Notes under the pieces: generated by a model
The model's database searches: none
Told to the model about the DNA's origin: nothing
Seen by the model: only the letters and a program-made list of their open reading frames with translations
In this document: piece after piece, positions 10,291-19,541 of the stretch
Layout of the letters: each line of letters starts with the position of its first letter
Numbering within the stretch: position 1 is the first letter of the stretch
Position numbers and translations under genes: made by a program
NCBI GenBank assembly: GCA_003551065.1
Contig: PULU01000055.1
Location: forward strand, 1 to 47,151
Source of the DNA: Thermoplasmata archaeon
GTDB lineage: Archaea; Thermoplasmatota; Thermoplasmata; Halarchaeoplasmatales; Halarchaeoplasmataceae
Direction of reading: 5' to 3'
Length of the DNA stretch: 47,151 bases

Positions 10291-10334
10291 GGTTGATTTC
10301 AATTTTTTAGAATATGTCTAATCTAATAATAACA

Positions 10335-10351
10335 ATGATATAATATATCAT
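10335..10351. promoter_or_regulatory. 17-bp palindrome overlapping the TATA box of the HTH-AAA-TPR regulator
   Basis: ATGATATA-A-TATATCAT is a perfect 8-1-8 inverted repeat. Its centre also serves as the likely TATA box for the plus-strand gene at 10390, whose GGAGGGG ribosome-binding site is at 10380-10386. A dimer bound here would block TBP, the normal arrangement for autorepression. The palindrome is seen; the binding is inferred. AT-rich palindromes also arise by chance, so confidence is moderate. Confidence 0.4.
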
Positions 10352-10389
10352 GAAAAACTCCTTATATCTCTTATTTTTTGGAGGGGTAA

Positions 10390-13300
10390 ATGAATTTCGA
10401 CGAAGGAAGATATAGAATTCTTTTACATCTTGAGAATCAAAACGATTTAATTGATAATACCAGTGAGGACACTATAAAAAGTGTTTCATATGGAAGGTGT
10501 CAAAAAGGAATAGGTGATGCCGTCGATCTAACAAGACCGAGAATATCTCAGATTATAAAAGATTTGATTGATAAAGATTTAGTAAAAGAAAAAGTCAGCA
10601 GAGTTACAGGTCTAAAAAGGCGTAGAAAAGTATATTATTTAACTCCCGACGGGATGAAAAAAGCAAAAAAAATTCGAAAAAAGCTTGAGAAGAAAAATAT
10701 CATAGTTAAAAAAGAATCTTCAGAACACGAAATTGAATTAGGTAGTATTAGTTCAACATTTGATTTGGATATCTCACTTTTAGAGATTTTGAATAAAATA
10801 AATGGAAATAATGTCCTTGATCTATCAAAATCCGAAAAATTAGGTGATTCTATATTTACTGGAAGAGATTCTGAAATCAAGTTTCTAACTGAAAAATTCA
10901 TGGATGTTAAGAAAGAAGGATGTAACACCATCTTTGTTAAAGGAAAAGCAGGGATAGGAAAAACAAGAATGTTAAATGAGTTTGAAAAAAAGTTATCTAA
11001 TGAAAATTCAATATTTATTAAAGGTTCAGGACACTATGACTTTTCAGAACCATATCTTCCCTTCCAAAAAGCCTTCAAAAATTATCCAGATGAAAAATCT
11101 AATTCACCACTGACATTTTTTGAACATCCATTTGATGATAATCAAAATGAATTAGATGACATTGAAATGAAGCGAAGTTTGATGTTCTCAAAAACGACTA
11201 AAAATATTAAGGAATTAGCTAAAGATAAAACGTTGGTCCTTTTTATAGATGACCTCCAGAGGGTTGACAAATCTTCATTGATACTTTTCCATTACCTCGC
11301 GGATAATCTTAGAGATTCTCCAGTTCTACTTATTGGTGCTTACCGGCCCGAAGACCTTGATAACAATGAATTTTTAAAAGAAATTTTATTAAGAATGAGT
11401 AGAGAGCATCTGTATGAAGAGATAGAGTTAGAAGAACTTACATGGGAAAATATAAAAGAACTTATTAAAGGTTTTTTAGGTAACATTGAGATACCTGATG
11501 AATACGCCCATTTGATCTACAAGATTTCAGAGGGAAATCCACTCTTCTCTAAAGAACTCATAAAACAAATGGTTGATGACGGGATCGTTAAACCAAAGGA
11601 ATATAAATTTCCTTCAGACCTTGATGATATTGAGATTCCAAAAGTTGTGAATGCAATTATAGAAAGTAGGATTGAAAGATTAGACAATGAATGTTTACGG
11701 GTGTTGCAGATAGGAAGTGTGATAGGAGAAATTATCCAATTTGATTTATTACGACACGTTACTGGTCATGAACCCTTCGACCTTTTAGATTTCGTCGAAT
11801 TGCTTATTGATTTGCACATATGGGAAGAATATGAAGGTGAAGATGATTTCTGTTTTACTCATGGATTGATTCAAACAACGGTTTATGAAAGCATATCTAA
11901 TCCCGTGAAAAAAGAGCTACACAGACAAGTCGCAGAATACATAGAAGAGATTTACATAGATGAACTAGAAAATTTCTATTCTAAACTAGGTTACCATTAC
12001 ATGATGTGCGAAGATTTTTCTACAGGCTTTACCTATTTTTATAAAGCTGGTAAAAAAGCTGAAAGGGTATATGCCCAGGAAAATGCTGTGGAAATGTATG
12101 AGGAGGCTTTACTGTTATCGGAAAAAGCTGGTATGGATGATCAACACAATGATACACTGGAGAGAGTTGGAGATGTCAAAATTATATTGGGAGATTATGA
12201 AGATAGTTTAAAATATTACAATAAGATACAAATAAAAAACAAAAGTGTGAAAACACAACAAAGAATCTATCGAAAGATTGCATCTGTCTATCTCAATAAA
12301 ACTGATTTAGATAAAGCTCAAGAAGTTGTGGAAAAAGGTTTAGAAATTCAATCAGAATCGACTGAAGAAACAGCTAGATTACTCTACAAAAGAGGATTAA
12401 TCAATATGCGAAAGGGAGGATATGATTCCGCAGAGGAATATTTTCGAGATGCGTTAAAAGTTGTTAAGGATCATGGTAACGATATCGACCTAGCAAATAT
12501 TTACCATGTTTTAGGTACAAATCACTCTCATAGGAATGAATACAACAAAGCTATAAAATTTTTAGAGAAAGGGTTGGACATTCGAACAAAAAACGATGAC
12601 TTATATGGAAAGGCTTTTTCTTATACAAATATAGGAGTGGTCAATCTACATCTTGGTAAGATAAATGAATCGATAGAATGCTTTAAAAAAGGGATAAAGA
12701 TATTTGAAAAGATTGGAGATAAAGGAAACATGGGTATGCTTTACACTAATATGGGAAACAGTTATATGAGAAATGGAGAGCTACAAAAAGCCTATGAAAA
12801 TCATAAAAAAAGCTACGATATATTCAAAGATATAGGTCGTAAGAGAGGAATAAATATATCTTTAAATAATCTAGGTGACTATTATCTATTGATAGGGGAT
12901 CTAGAAAATGCTGAAAAACATTATGAAAATAGCTTGTGCATGAGCAAAGATATAGGTCTGAATTTTGGAATTGCGATTGGGTATAATAACTTAGGAATAG
13001 TGCAACATCATAGAGGAAATAAAGAAAAAGCAAGAGAATATTATATAAATTCTATCGAGAAGAGTGAAGAGATAGGTAATAAAAAAGTTTTAATTAATGC
13101 TCTTTCAGGCTTAGCAGATACTTATATCAATGAAGATTTTGAAAAAGCATCAAGATTTGCAAATAGAGGTTTGAAGATATCTAAAGAAATCGAATCAGAT
13201 GTTGAAGAAGGTATGATATATAGGACCTTGGGGAAACTATACAGAGAAAATAAAAAGATGGATTTGTCAAAAGATTATTTCGAGAAAGGAAAAAAGATAT

Positions 13301-13479
13301 TAGAAAATACAGATGAAAAGATAGAATTGGCAAAATTGTTATTTGAATATGCAATTTTTTGGAAAAAAAAGAAGAATGATGAAAAATCCAGCCAAACCTT
13401 TAACAAAGCGAATTGTATATTCAAAGAGTTAGGGATAGATCTTTGGACCGATAAGTGCAAAACGGAGTGGGCAAAATAG
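10390..13479 (+). CDS. Winged-helix / AAA ATPase / TPR (STAND, MalT-like) transcriptional regulator
   Basis: A 1029-residue predicted signal-responsive regulator. Residues about 30-105 form a MarR-like winged helix (recognition segment LTRPRISQIIKDLIDKDLVK, basic wing GLKRRRKVYYLTPDG). Residues about 155-400 form an AAA_16-type NTPase with Walker A GKAGIGKT (185-192) and Walker B LVLFIDD (Asp287, Asp288). A helical STAND region follows, and about 545-1000 is a long run of tetratricopeptide repeats (for example KAFSYTNIGVVNLHLGKINE), the usual ligand or partner-binding part. The start is set by GGAGGGG 4 nt upstream. The gene stands alone, divergent from the giant protease, with a palindrome over its own TATA box. 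It is clearly AT-richer than its neighbours (a sampled line gives 19 of 60 GC, against 26 of 60 in the protease), which may mean different ancestry. The inducer and targets cannot be told from sequence. Confidence 0.85.
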   Translation: MNFDEGRYRILLHLENQNDLIDNTSEDTIKSVSYGRCQKGIGDAVDLTRPRISQIIKDLIDKDLVKEKVSRVTGLKRRRKVYYLTPDGMKKAKKIRKKLEKKNIIVKKESSEHEIELGSISSTFDLDISLLEILNKINGNNVLDLSKSEKLGDSIFTGRDSEIKFLTEKFMDVKKEGCNTIFVKGKAGIGKTRMLNEFEKKLSNENSIFIKGSGHYDFSEPYLPFQKAFKNYPDEKSNSPLTFFEHPFDDNQNELDDIEMKRSLMFSKTTKNIKELAKDKTLVLFIDDLQRVDKSSLILFHYLADNLRDSPVLLIGAYRPEDLDNNEFLKEILLRMSREHLYEEIELEELTWENIKELIKGFLGNIEIPDEYAHLIYKISEGNPLFSKELIKQMVDDGIVKPKEYKFPSDLDDIEIPKVVNAIIESRIERLDNECLRVLQIGSVIGEIIQFDLLRHVTGHEPFDLLDFVELLIDLHIWEEYEGEDDFCFTHGLIQTTVYESISNPVKKELHRQVAEYIEEIYIDELENFYSKLGYHYMMCEDFSTGFTYFYKAGKKAERVYAQENAVEMYEEALLLSEKAGMDDQHNDTLERVGDVKIILGDYEDSLKYYNKIQIKNKSVKTQQRIYRKIASVYLNKTDLDKAQEVVEKGLEIQSESTEETARLLYKRGLINMRKGGYDSAEEYFRDALKVVKDHGNDIDLANIYHVLGTNHSHRNEYNKAIKFLEKGLDIRTKNDDLYGKAFSYTNIGVVNLHLGKINESIECFKKGIKIFEKIGDKGNMGMLYTNMGNSYMRNGELQKAYENHKKSYDIFKDIGRKRGINISLNNLGDYYLLIGDLENAEKHYENSLCMSKDIGLNFGIAIGYNNLGIVQHHRGNKEKAREYYINSIEKSEEIGNKKVLINALSGLADTYINEDFEKASRFANRGLKISKEIESDVEEGMIYRTLGKLYRENKKMDLSKDYFEKGKKILENTDEKIELAKLLFEYAIFWKKKKNDEKSSQTFNKANCIFKELGIDLWTDKCKTEWAK

Positions 13480-13501
13480 TGTGATTTTTTCACAAATTTT
13501 T
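13480..13501 (+). terminator. Hairpin plus T-runs after the regulator
   Basis: TGTGA-ttttt-TCACA (13480-13494) is followed by AA and TTTTT, starting 1 bp after the TAG stop of the regulator. This would end transcription before the convergent purN. Confidence 0.5.
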
Positions 13502-13544
13502 ACGGCTTAAAAAGTATAGAACACCATTTGATTCATTTATTCCT

Positions 13545-14162
13545 TTACTCTTCGATCCAGGCCTTACCATCATCAAGTTTGACCTTTCCTTCCGCAAAAG
13601 CTCCAACCACCCAAGGAAGAAGTTCGTGCTCTACCTCTAAAACCCTCTCGGATAAACTATCGACATCGTCGTGAGGTTTTACTTCAACACACCTCTGGTC
13701 GATTATCGGACCCATATCGACTTCGTTCGTAACAAAATGTACCGAACAACCGGTCCTTTTCATACCAGCTTCCAAAACTGATTCGTGAACTTTTTCACCG
13801 TAAAATCCGGGACCTCCGAATAGAGGCAGTAAAGCTGGATGGATGTTGATCAATCTTCCGTAGTATTTATCAACAAAATAATCCGTAAATATCCTCATAT
13901 ATCCTGCTAGAACTATAAGATCTGGATTATACTGATCTATCACTTCTGAGACTTCTTCTTCATGTTCTTCACGACTTTTACCACGATGATCTATCACTCG
14001 GTGATCGATATCGTTTTCTTTAGCCCTTTCGACACAGTAAGCCCCAGGATTGTTACAGATCAATAAGACCACGTTTGCATCGATCTCACTTTGGTTTGAT
14101 GCGTCGATTATCGATTGGAAATCAGTCCCACTTCCAGAAGCCAATACTGCTACGTCGATCAT
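13545..14162 (-). CDS. purN: Phosphoribosylglycinamide formyltransferase
   Basis: A 205-residue cytosolic enzyme of purine synthesis that transfers a formyl group from 10-formyl-tetrahydrofolate to GAR. The N-terminus has the glycine-rich VLASGSGTDFQSIID motif. The catalytic core is visible: Asn106 and His108 in INIHPALLP, and Asp149 in VDMGPII, matching the known Asn/His/Asp triad. Length is normal for PurN. It is convergent with the regulator upstream in the window and divergent from the methyltransferase at 14278, so it is probably a single-gene unit. No other purine genes are nearby. Confidence 0.95.
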   Translation of the reverse strand: MIDVAVLASGSGTDFQSIIDASNQSEIDANVVLLICNNPGAYCVERAKENDIDHRVIDHRGKSREEHEEEVSEVIDQYNPDLIVLAGYMRIFTDYFVDKYYGRLINIHPALLPLFGGPGFYGEKVHESVLEAGMKRTGCSVHFVTNEVDMGPIIDQRCVEVKPHDDVDSLSERVLEVEHELLPWVVGAFAEGKVKLDDGKAWIEE

Positions 14163-14277
14163 GTTTCTCAGAAAGCAAATATACTGATAAAATAAAAAAG
14201 ATTCGGCCGTGTTCTAAATTCCATTCAAAAAGTTAATATCCCTGTTATACCGATGTGATTGTAGAGGTAGAATAAAT

Positions 14278-14934
14278 ATGAGCGATTTCTGGGACGATTT
14301 TGAAGATTATCCACTGAAAAAGGAATACGATATCTGTGACTTTATCGAAAAAATAAAAAACAAAATCGATAAGGAGTTCAGGAAGCTTAATGATGAATAC
14401 CATCCTGCGATTCTAGGGGAGGACAACGGCAATAAGTTATACTCATTGATCAGAGAAAGGGAGCCTGAAGTAGTGGTGGAAACAGGTGTTTGCAACGGTT
14501 TCTCATCTTCTGTGATATTGAAAGCGTTATCGGAGAACGGGAAAGGTAAACTTTATTCGATAGATTTACCGGAATATATCGAACCAGGGGAAGAACCGGA
14601 CGGAAGAACAGGTGCCGTGGTACCAGCCACAAAATATTCCGGGTGGGTAGTTCCAGACAGATTCAGATCCAATTGGACACATATCCTTGGAAACTCGTTC
14701 TACGAAACTCCTAGATTGATGGAAAGAATCTCGAAGATCGATTTATTCATCCACGATAGTGATCACTCCTATGAGGGGATGATGTTCGAATTTTCCATGG
14801 CCTGGAAACACTTGAAAGATAACGGTTTATTGATGGCAGATAACATCGATTACTCCGATGCCTTTGCTGATTTTGCAAATGCTAAAGATAGGACAAAATA
14901 CAGATTGGGTGTGATGGGACTTATAATAAAGTGA
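14278..14934 (+). CDS. Class I SAM-dependent methyltransferase
   Basis: A 218-residue soluble protein with a Rossmann-type methyltransferase fold. The SAM-binding motif I is VVVETGVCNGFSS (about residues 64-76), the acidic end of strand 2 is KLYSIDLPE, and a later strand has IDLFIHDSDHSYEGM, typical of the Methyltransf_24 / CmcI-like group. A GAGGTAG sequence precedes the ATG. The substrate cannot be predicted: relatives act on sugars, small molecules or secondary metabolites. It sits between purN (divergent) and a membrane transporter with its own promoter, so there is no operon context to help. Confidence 0.75.
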   Translation: MSDFWDDFEDYPLKKEYDICDFIEKIKNKIDKEFRKLNDEYHPAILGEDNGNKLYSLIREREPEVVVETGVCNGFSSSVILKALSENGKGKLYSIDLPEYIEPGEEPDGRTGAVVPATKYSGWVVPDRFRSNWTHILGNSFYETPRLMERISKIDLFIHDSDHSYEGMMFEFSMAWKHLKDNGLLMADNIDYSDAFADFANAKDRTKYRLGVMGLIIK

Positions 14935-14950
14935 GATAAATACAGGAAAA

Positions 14951-14960
14951 GATTTAAAAG
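14951..14960 (+). promoter_or_regulatory. TATA box for the DUF401 gene (leaderless or very short leader)
   Basis: GATTTAAAAG is centred 29 bp before the ATG at 14985 and no Shine-Dalgarno is seen between. Confidence 0.45.
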
Positions 14961-14984
14961 AGAGACCCTTTTCCCAGTTTTAGA

Positions 14985-16181
14985 ATGTGGATCAATTGGT
15001 TCGGTTTCTTGTTGGCGATGGTCGTGATCGTTCTTGGTGCCAAATATCATCTCACACTAGCATTATTTTTTGGGAGCATTATACTCGGAATTTTTACCCT
15101 CACTCCAATTGAAATCCTAAATCAGCTTTATATCACTATCACTACTCCAAACACTATTTTTTTAATACTAGCCCTGGGAATAATACCCCTGATAGGTGGC
15201 ATCCTTCAGGAAAGTGGAGGACTCGAAGATATCATCGAAAATCTCAGGATCGGGAAACGTCCATTTTTGGGATCGACTCCGGCTTTCATAGGTCTTTTAC
15301 CCATCCCGGGTGGCGCTCTTTTCTCCGCACCAGTCATAGACAAGGCTGGAAGTGGTTTACCAGGCTACATAAAAACCGGAATCAATGTCTGGTTCAGACA
15401 TATAATTTATTTTATTTATCCCATATCCTATGCGATAATCGTTGCTGCTGATCACGCAAATCTTTCTGTTTTCAATATCATAATATTTCAGACTCCTTTC
15501 TTCATATTCACCATTATCTTAGGTTATTTTTTCCTACTTAAAAAAGCAGATGGTGAAATGATTTATGATTCTGAGATCGATATACCTTCTCTTATCCCTC
15601 CCATGTTAGTACTTCTAGCCGCTCCTGTGATCTGGGCAGGACTGAGTTATGGTGTCGGTATTTCCGAACATTTGGAAAATATCTTCGTATTGATTGCTGT
15701 TTCTATCAGTTTGATTTTAGCGATTTACTTCATAGATAAAGGAAAAAAATCGTTAATAAAAAGAGCTGCGTACGAGATGAAGCCATGGAATTTTATGATA
15801 TTGGTTTTCACGCTTTACTTTTTTATCAACATATTCCATTCCTCAGGCATAGAAGGTATGATAAGTGAGCTAGCTGTCCCTGGGGTTGGATTGTTAGTAG
15901 GGATTGGATTTCTACTAGGTTTTGGAACAGGTAGGATAATGGTACCTGCCTCGATAATAGCTCCAATTTATATTGCCTCAGAAGGTTCTTTTTCTTTGTG
16001 GGCGTTCCAGGCCATGTATGTTGCCATCTTTGCAGGTTATATAGTCACACCTGTGCATCCATGTATCAGTATCTCTTTAGAATACTTCGATGGAGACATG
16101 AACAAGTTCCTAAAACTGATGTTACCTATGTTAGCGATATCTATCGGTGTTGCATCGATACTCTTTTTACTGTTCGGTTAG
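14985..16181 (+). CDS. DUF401 family integral membrane protein, putative transporter
   Basis: A 398-residue, strongly hydrophobic protein with about ten membrane segments. The family signature FIGLLPIPGGALFSAPVIDK lies near residue 102-121, and a related conserved glycine-rich stretch (GFGTGRIMVPASIIAPIY) near 306-324. The two halves resemble an inverted repeat, as in other transporters of the ion-transporter superfamily to which DUF401 is assigned. The substrate is unknown; relatives include gluconate/citrate-type carriers. A TATA box 29 bp upstream supports the ATG chosen. The last 15 bp overlap the convergent nadC coding end. Confidence 0.8.
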   Translation: MWINWFGFLLAMVVIVLGAKYHLTLALFFGSIILGIFTLTPIEILNQLYITITTPNTIFLILALGIIPLIGGILQESGGLEDIIENLRIGKRPFLGSTPAFIGLLPIPGGALFSAPVIDKAGSGLPGYIKTGINVWFRHIIYFIYPISYAIIVAADHANLSVFNIIIFQTPFFIFTIILGYFFLLKKADGEMIYDSEIDIPSLIPPMLVLLAAPVIWAGLSYGVGISEHLENIFVLIAVSISLILAIYFIDKGKKSLIKRAAYEMKPWNFMILVFTLYFFINIFHSSGIEGMISELAVPGVGLLVGIGFLLGFGTGRIMVPASIIAPIYIASEGSFSLWAFQAMYVAIFAGYIVTPVHPCISISLEYFDGDMNKFLKLMLPMLAISIGVASILFLLFG

Positions 16182-16997
16182 ATCTAGTGATATATCGATA
16201 GACCTTATCTGGTGAGTTAAAGCCCCTACCGATATCATATCGACACCGGTTTCTGCAACATCTCTTATATTTTCTATAGTTATACCTCCAGATGCCTCTA
16301 TTATAGCTCTATCTCCGATGATCTCAACAGCTTCCCTCATCTCATCAGCTTCCATATTATCCAACATGATTATATGCGCACCTGCTTCTAGGGCCTCTTC
16401 GATTTCATCAATCGATTCGATCTCCACTTCGATCTTAACAGTATGTCCAGTTTTTACTTTCTCGATGGCTTCTTTGACTCCACCAGCAGAGCGGATATGA
16501 TTGTCTTTTATAAGAACTGCATCATAAAGGCCCATGCGGTGATTCGTACCTCCTCCGACTCTTACAGCGTATTTTTCTAAAATCCGTAGGTTTGGAGTGG
16601 TTTTACGGGTATCAACGACCCTTGCACCTGTTCCTTCAATCTTCTTCACATGATCTCTTGTATTAGTTGCTATACCAGATAATCTTTGTAAGAAATTTAG
16701 AGCTAGTCTCTCCCCTTTTAATATAGACTGAGTTCTACCACTTATTTCTGCAACTTTATCACCGATTTTGACAGTTTCTCCCTCTTCTTTTAAAATAGAA
16801 AATTCTACCTCATCATCGAGTTCCTTGAAAACCAACTCTGCTACAGGTAGTCCTGCAAGTACTCCATCTTCCTTGAAGAATATTTCAGCTTTACTGGTTT
16901 CATATTTTTTGATAACGTTTTCTGTCGTGATATCGCCGGTACCTAGGTCCTCCCCTAGTGCGTTTTTTACGATCATCCTAACCTTCTGCATGTTCAT
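16167..16997 (-). CDS. nadC: Nicotinate-nucleotide pyrophosphorylase (carboxylating)
   Basis: A 276-residue enzyme that turns quinolinate and PRPP into nicotinate mononucleotide, CO2 and pyrophosphate. Family motifs: LGEDLGTGDITTE near the N-terminus, LNFLQRLSGIAT, the phosphate-binding DTRKTTPNLRILEKYAV, HRMGLYDAVLIKDNHI, and the C-terminal barrel segments IIMLDNM and IEASGGITIENI. It is the last gene of nadA-nadB-nadC and overlaps the nadB end by 4 bp, so it is translationally coupled. Its own 3' end overlaps the convergent DUF401 gene by 15 bp. Confidence 0.96.
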   Translation of the reverse strand: MNMQKVRMIVKNALGEDLGTGDITTENVIKKYETSKAEIFFKEDGVLAGLPVAELVFKELDDEVEFSILKEEGETVKIGDKVAEISGRTQSILKGERLALNFLQRLSGIATNTRDHVKKIEGTGARVVDTRKTTPNLRILEKYAVRVGGGTNHRMGLYDAVLIKDNHIRSAGGVKEAIEKVKTGHTVKIEVEIESIDEIEEALEAGAHIIMLDNMEADEMREAVEIIGDRAIIEASGGITIENIRDVAETGVDMISVGALTHQIRSIDISLDLTEQ

Positions 16998-18580
16998 TTT
17001 ACGTACCCCTTGTGATGATTGATATTCAATATAGTATGTTTATCTTTCCATTTAGACTTTGTATCCGGAAAGTCCGAGCGGTAGTGTGCTCCTCTACTTT
17101 CTTCTCTTAAAAGTGCCGAGCGTGTGATCAACATACCTACTCTAAGCAAATTCTTGGCTTCATAAGCATGGGTATTCCAGGAATTGATTGATCCCAAGGT
17201 CTCGATCTTATCTTTGAGCCATGAATCAAGTTCTAAGAGTTTATTCCTGTTTCTTATTATACCTGCATCATCCATCATCTTACTTCTCATATCATCCCTT
17301 AAATCCTTCAGATCTATATCGGGTTCTCCGATATCAGGTATCTCCATAGGACTTTCGATTTCTATAGGCCGATTCAACCCCTCAGCCCTAATATCCTCGT
17401 ATATCCTGTGTCCAAAAACGATCCCATCCAGTAAGGAATTACTAGCTAATCGGTTAGCACCGTGTACTCCGTTACAAGCTACCTCGCCGCAGGCATAAAG
17501 ACCTTGGATAGATGTCCGTCCGTTTATATCAGTTTTAACTCCTCCGATCATATAATGGGCCGAAGGAACTACTGGTATCAGATCTTCAGCCATGTTGATA
17601 CCATGATCCTGAAGTTTGTGATAGATCTTCGGGAAACGACCTTTAAGATATTTTTCATCTAAGTGACTGACATCCAACCATATATTTTCACTTCCGGACT
17701 TTTCCATCTCATGGACCATAGCTCGGGCAACGACATCTCTCGGGGCTAATTCCGCATCCTTGTGATGATCTTCCATGAACCGATGACCTTCTTCATTCCG
17801 TAAGATCCCACCCTCACCTCTGACAGTTTCAGATATCAGAAATGAAACTCCAGCAGGATGGTATAGAGCTGTTGGATGGAACTGAATAAATTCCATATCC
17901 GTGATATCGGCACCGGCCCTATATGCAACTGCAACTCCATCCCCGGTGGTGACACCTGGGTTCGTGGTATTTTTATAGACCATACCGCAACCCCCACTGG
18001 CTAAGATCCCATAGGATGCATGATAAAAGGATAAGGTTTTTTTATCGTGGTCCCAGCACAATGCTCCAGCGAACTTGTTACTCTTTACTTTAAGATCTAT
18101 GAGAAAATTCCTCTCTTTTAATTCTATATTATTATTTCCTCTGACTACATCTGTAAGAGATTCCCTGATCTCCTCACCTGTCGCATCTCCTCTAGCATGC
18201 AGTACCCTTCTCCTACTGTGAGCACCCTCCCTAGCTAGATCCAATTCTCCCTCGATAAAATCGAATCTAGTCCCTAATTCGATGAGTTCCTTGACTCTGT
18301 CCGGACCTTCCTTTACTAAAACTTTAACGGCTTTTTTATTACAAAAATCGTCTCCAGCTTCTAGAGTATCTTCCATATGCAATTCCCAAGAATCGCCCTT
18401 ATCTAGAACAGCCGCTATTCCACCTTGGGCATACTGTGTACTACTTTCTTGAACTTCATCTTTTGTGATTATATGAACGTGACCTAACCTACTCAATTTC
18501 AAAGCTGTGTAAAGGCCAGCTATGCCGCTCCCTACGACTAGAAAATCAGTTTCGATACATTCATGAGTGTTCGATATCAT
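16994..18580 (-). CDS. nadB: L-aspartate oxidase
   Basis: A 528-residue flavoprotein that oxidises aspartate to iminoaspartate, the first step of de novo NAD synthesis. The N-terminal FAD dinucleotide motif VVGSGIAGLYTALKLSRLG (about residues 16-34) is followed by the STQYAQGGIAAV signature near residue 46. The active-site regions MEFIQFHPTALYHP and GACGEVACNGVHGANRLASNSLLDG-type segment (YACGEVACNGVHGANRLASN) are intact, as is the helical C-terminal domain with NLLRVGMLITRSALLREESR. Overlaps of 4 bp at both ends tie it to nadA and nadC. Confidence 0.96.
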   Translation of the reverse strand: MISNTHECIETDFLVVGSGIAGLYTALKLSRLGHVHIITKDEVQESSTQYAQGGIAAVLDKGDSWELHMEDTLEAGDDFCNKKAVKVLVKEGPDRVKELIELGTRFDFIEGELDLAREGAHSRRRVLHARGDATGEEIRESLTDVVRGNNNIELKERNFLIDLKVKSNKFAGALCWDHDKKTLSFYHASYGILASGGCGMVYKNTTNPGVTTGDGVAVAYRAGADITDMEFIQFHPTALYHPAGVSFLISETVRGEGGILRNEEGHRFMEDHHKDAELAPRDVVARAMVHEMEKSGSENIWLDVSHLDEKYLKGRFPKIYHKLQDHGINMAEDLIPVVPSAHYMIGGVKTDINGRTSIQGLYACGEVACNGVHGANRLASNSLLDGIVFGHRIYEDIRAEGLNRPIEIESPMEIPDIGEPDIDLKDLRDDMRSKMMDDAGIIRNRNKLLELDSWLKDKIETLGSINSWNTHAYEAKNLLRVGMLITRSALLREESRGAHYRSDFPDTKSKWKDKHTILNINHHKGYVK

Positions 18581-19488
18581 TCATTTCCTCTTCCTATCCG
18601 GACCATCCGTTCTAAGGGTTTCTTAGCTCTGTGTGCTAGTTCCTCGTCAACGGTCACGATAGGCTCTAGGTTTTCAAGGGATTTGAGAACTTTTTCTAGA
18701 GTTATCTTTTTCATGTTCTGACAGGTTGGATTACCCGGAAAATGATATTCCTTATCTGGAACTTCTTTCTTCAATCTATGTCCCATCTCTTTTTCAGTAC
18801 CGATGATCATATGGTTTTTATCTGATTCATGAGCTCTTCTCAATATCCCCGCTGTGGACTCTGTATAATCTGCCATGTCTACGACCTCTGGCCTGCATTC
18901 GGGATGTACGACTATCTCAGCATCAGGGTATTTATCAACTAATTGCTGTACATCATCCAGGGTGATCTTATCATGAGTACCACAAAATCCATCCCATATA
19001 TCGACTTCTTTGTCTTTTACGAATCTAGTTATGTAATGACCGAGATTCTTATCCGGAACGAAAAGAACCTTCGGTTCATCCACACTTTCAACAACTTTTA
19101 CGGCATTAGAAGATGTGCAGCAGATGGCAGATTCAGCCTTTGTTTCCGCTTTTGTATTGACGTATGAAACCACAGCGGTGTTCGGGTTCTTTTGTTTATA
19201 TTCCAAAAGGTCATCGAGATCCACCATCTCAGCCATTGGACAGCCCGCTTTGAGTTCTGGATGTATGATATTCTTATCTGGGTTAAGTATAACTGCGGAT
19301 TCCACCATGAACTCTACTCCGCAAAAAATAACGTTTTTAACATCTAGTCCGGTCACTTTTTTAGCTAGACCGAAAGAATCTCCTACAAAATCGGCGATAT
19401 CCTGGATCTCTCCGGCCTGATAGTTATGTGCGACAATGACTGCATCATTTTCCTCTTTAAATCCATTGATGCTATCGATCAAAGACAT
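18577..19488 (-). CDS. nadA: Quinolinate synthase
   Basis: A 303-residue [4Fe-4S] enzyme that condenses iminoaspartate with dihydroxyacetone phosphate to quinolinate. The three cluster cysteines match the archaeal enzymes: Cys83 (AGCPMAEM), Cys169 (DGFCGTHDK) and Cys256 (GNPTCQNMKK). VIVAHNYQAGEIQDIADFVG at residues 17-36 is the substrate-binding segment. It leads the nad operon, and a TATA box centred 25 bp before the ATG suggests a leaderless message. Confidence 0.96.
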   Translation of the reverse strand: MSLIDSINGFKEENDAVIVAHNYQAGEIQDIADFVGDSFGLAKKVTGLDVKNVIFCGVEFMVESAVILNPDKNIIHPELKAGCPMAEMVDLDDLLEYKQKNPNTAVVSYVNTKAETKAESAICCTSSNAVKVVESVDEPKVLFVPDKNLGHYITRFVKDKEVDIWDGFCGTHDKITLDDVQQLVDKYPDAEIVVHPECRPEVVDMADYTESTAGILRRAHESDKNHMIIGTEKEMGHRLKKEVPDKEYHFPGNPTCQNMKKITLEKVLKSLENLEPIVTVDEELAHRAKKPLERMVRIGRGNE

Positions 19489-19507
19489 AGATTTCCCATA
19501 TATAACT

Positions 19508-19520
19508 CTATTATAAGTTT
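19508..19520 (-). promoter_or_regulatory. TATA box of the nadABC operon (leaderless)
   Basis: AAACTTATAATAG on the minus strand is centred about 25 bp before the nadA ATG (19486-19488). No ribosome-binding site intervenes. Confidence 0.5.
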
Positions 19521-19541
19521 TTACCTTTTATCATGTTCTAT

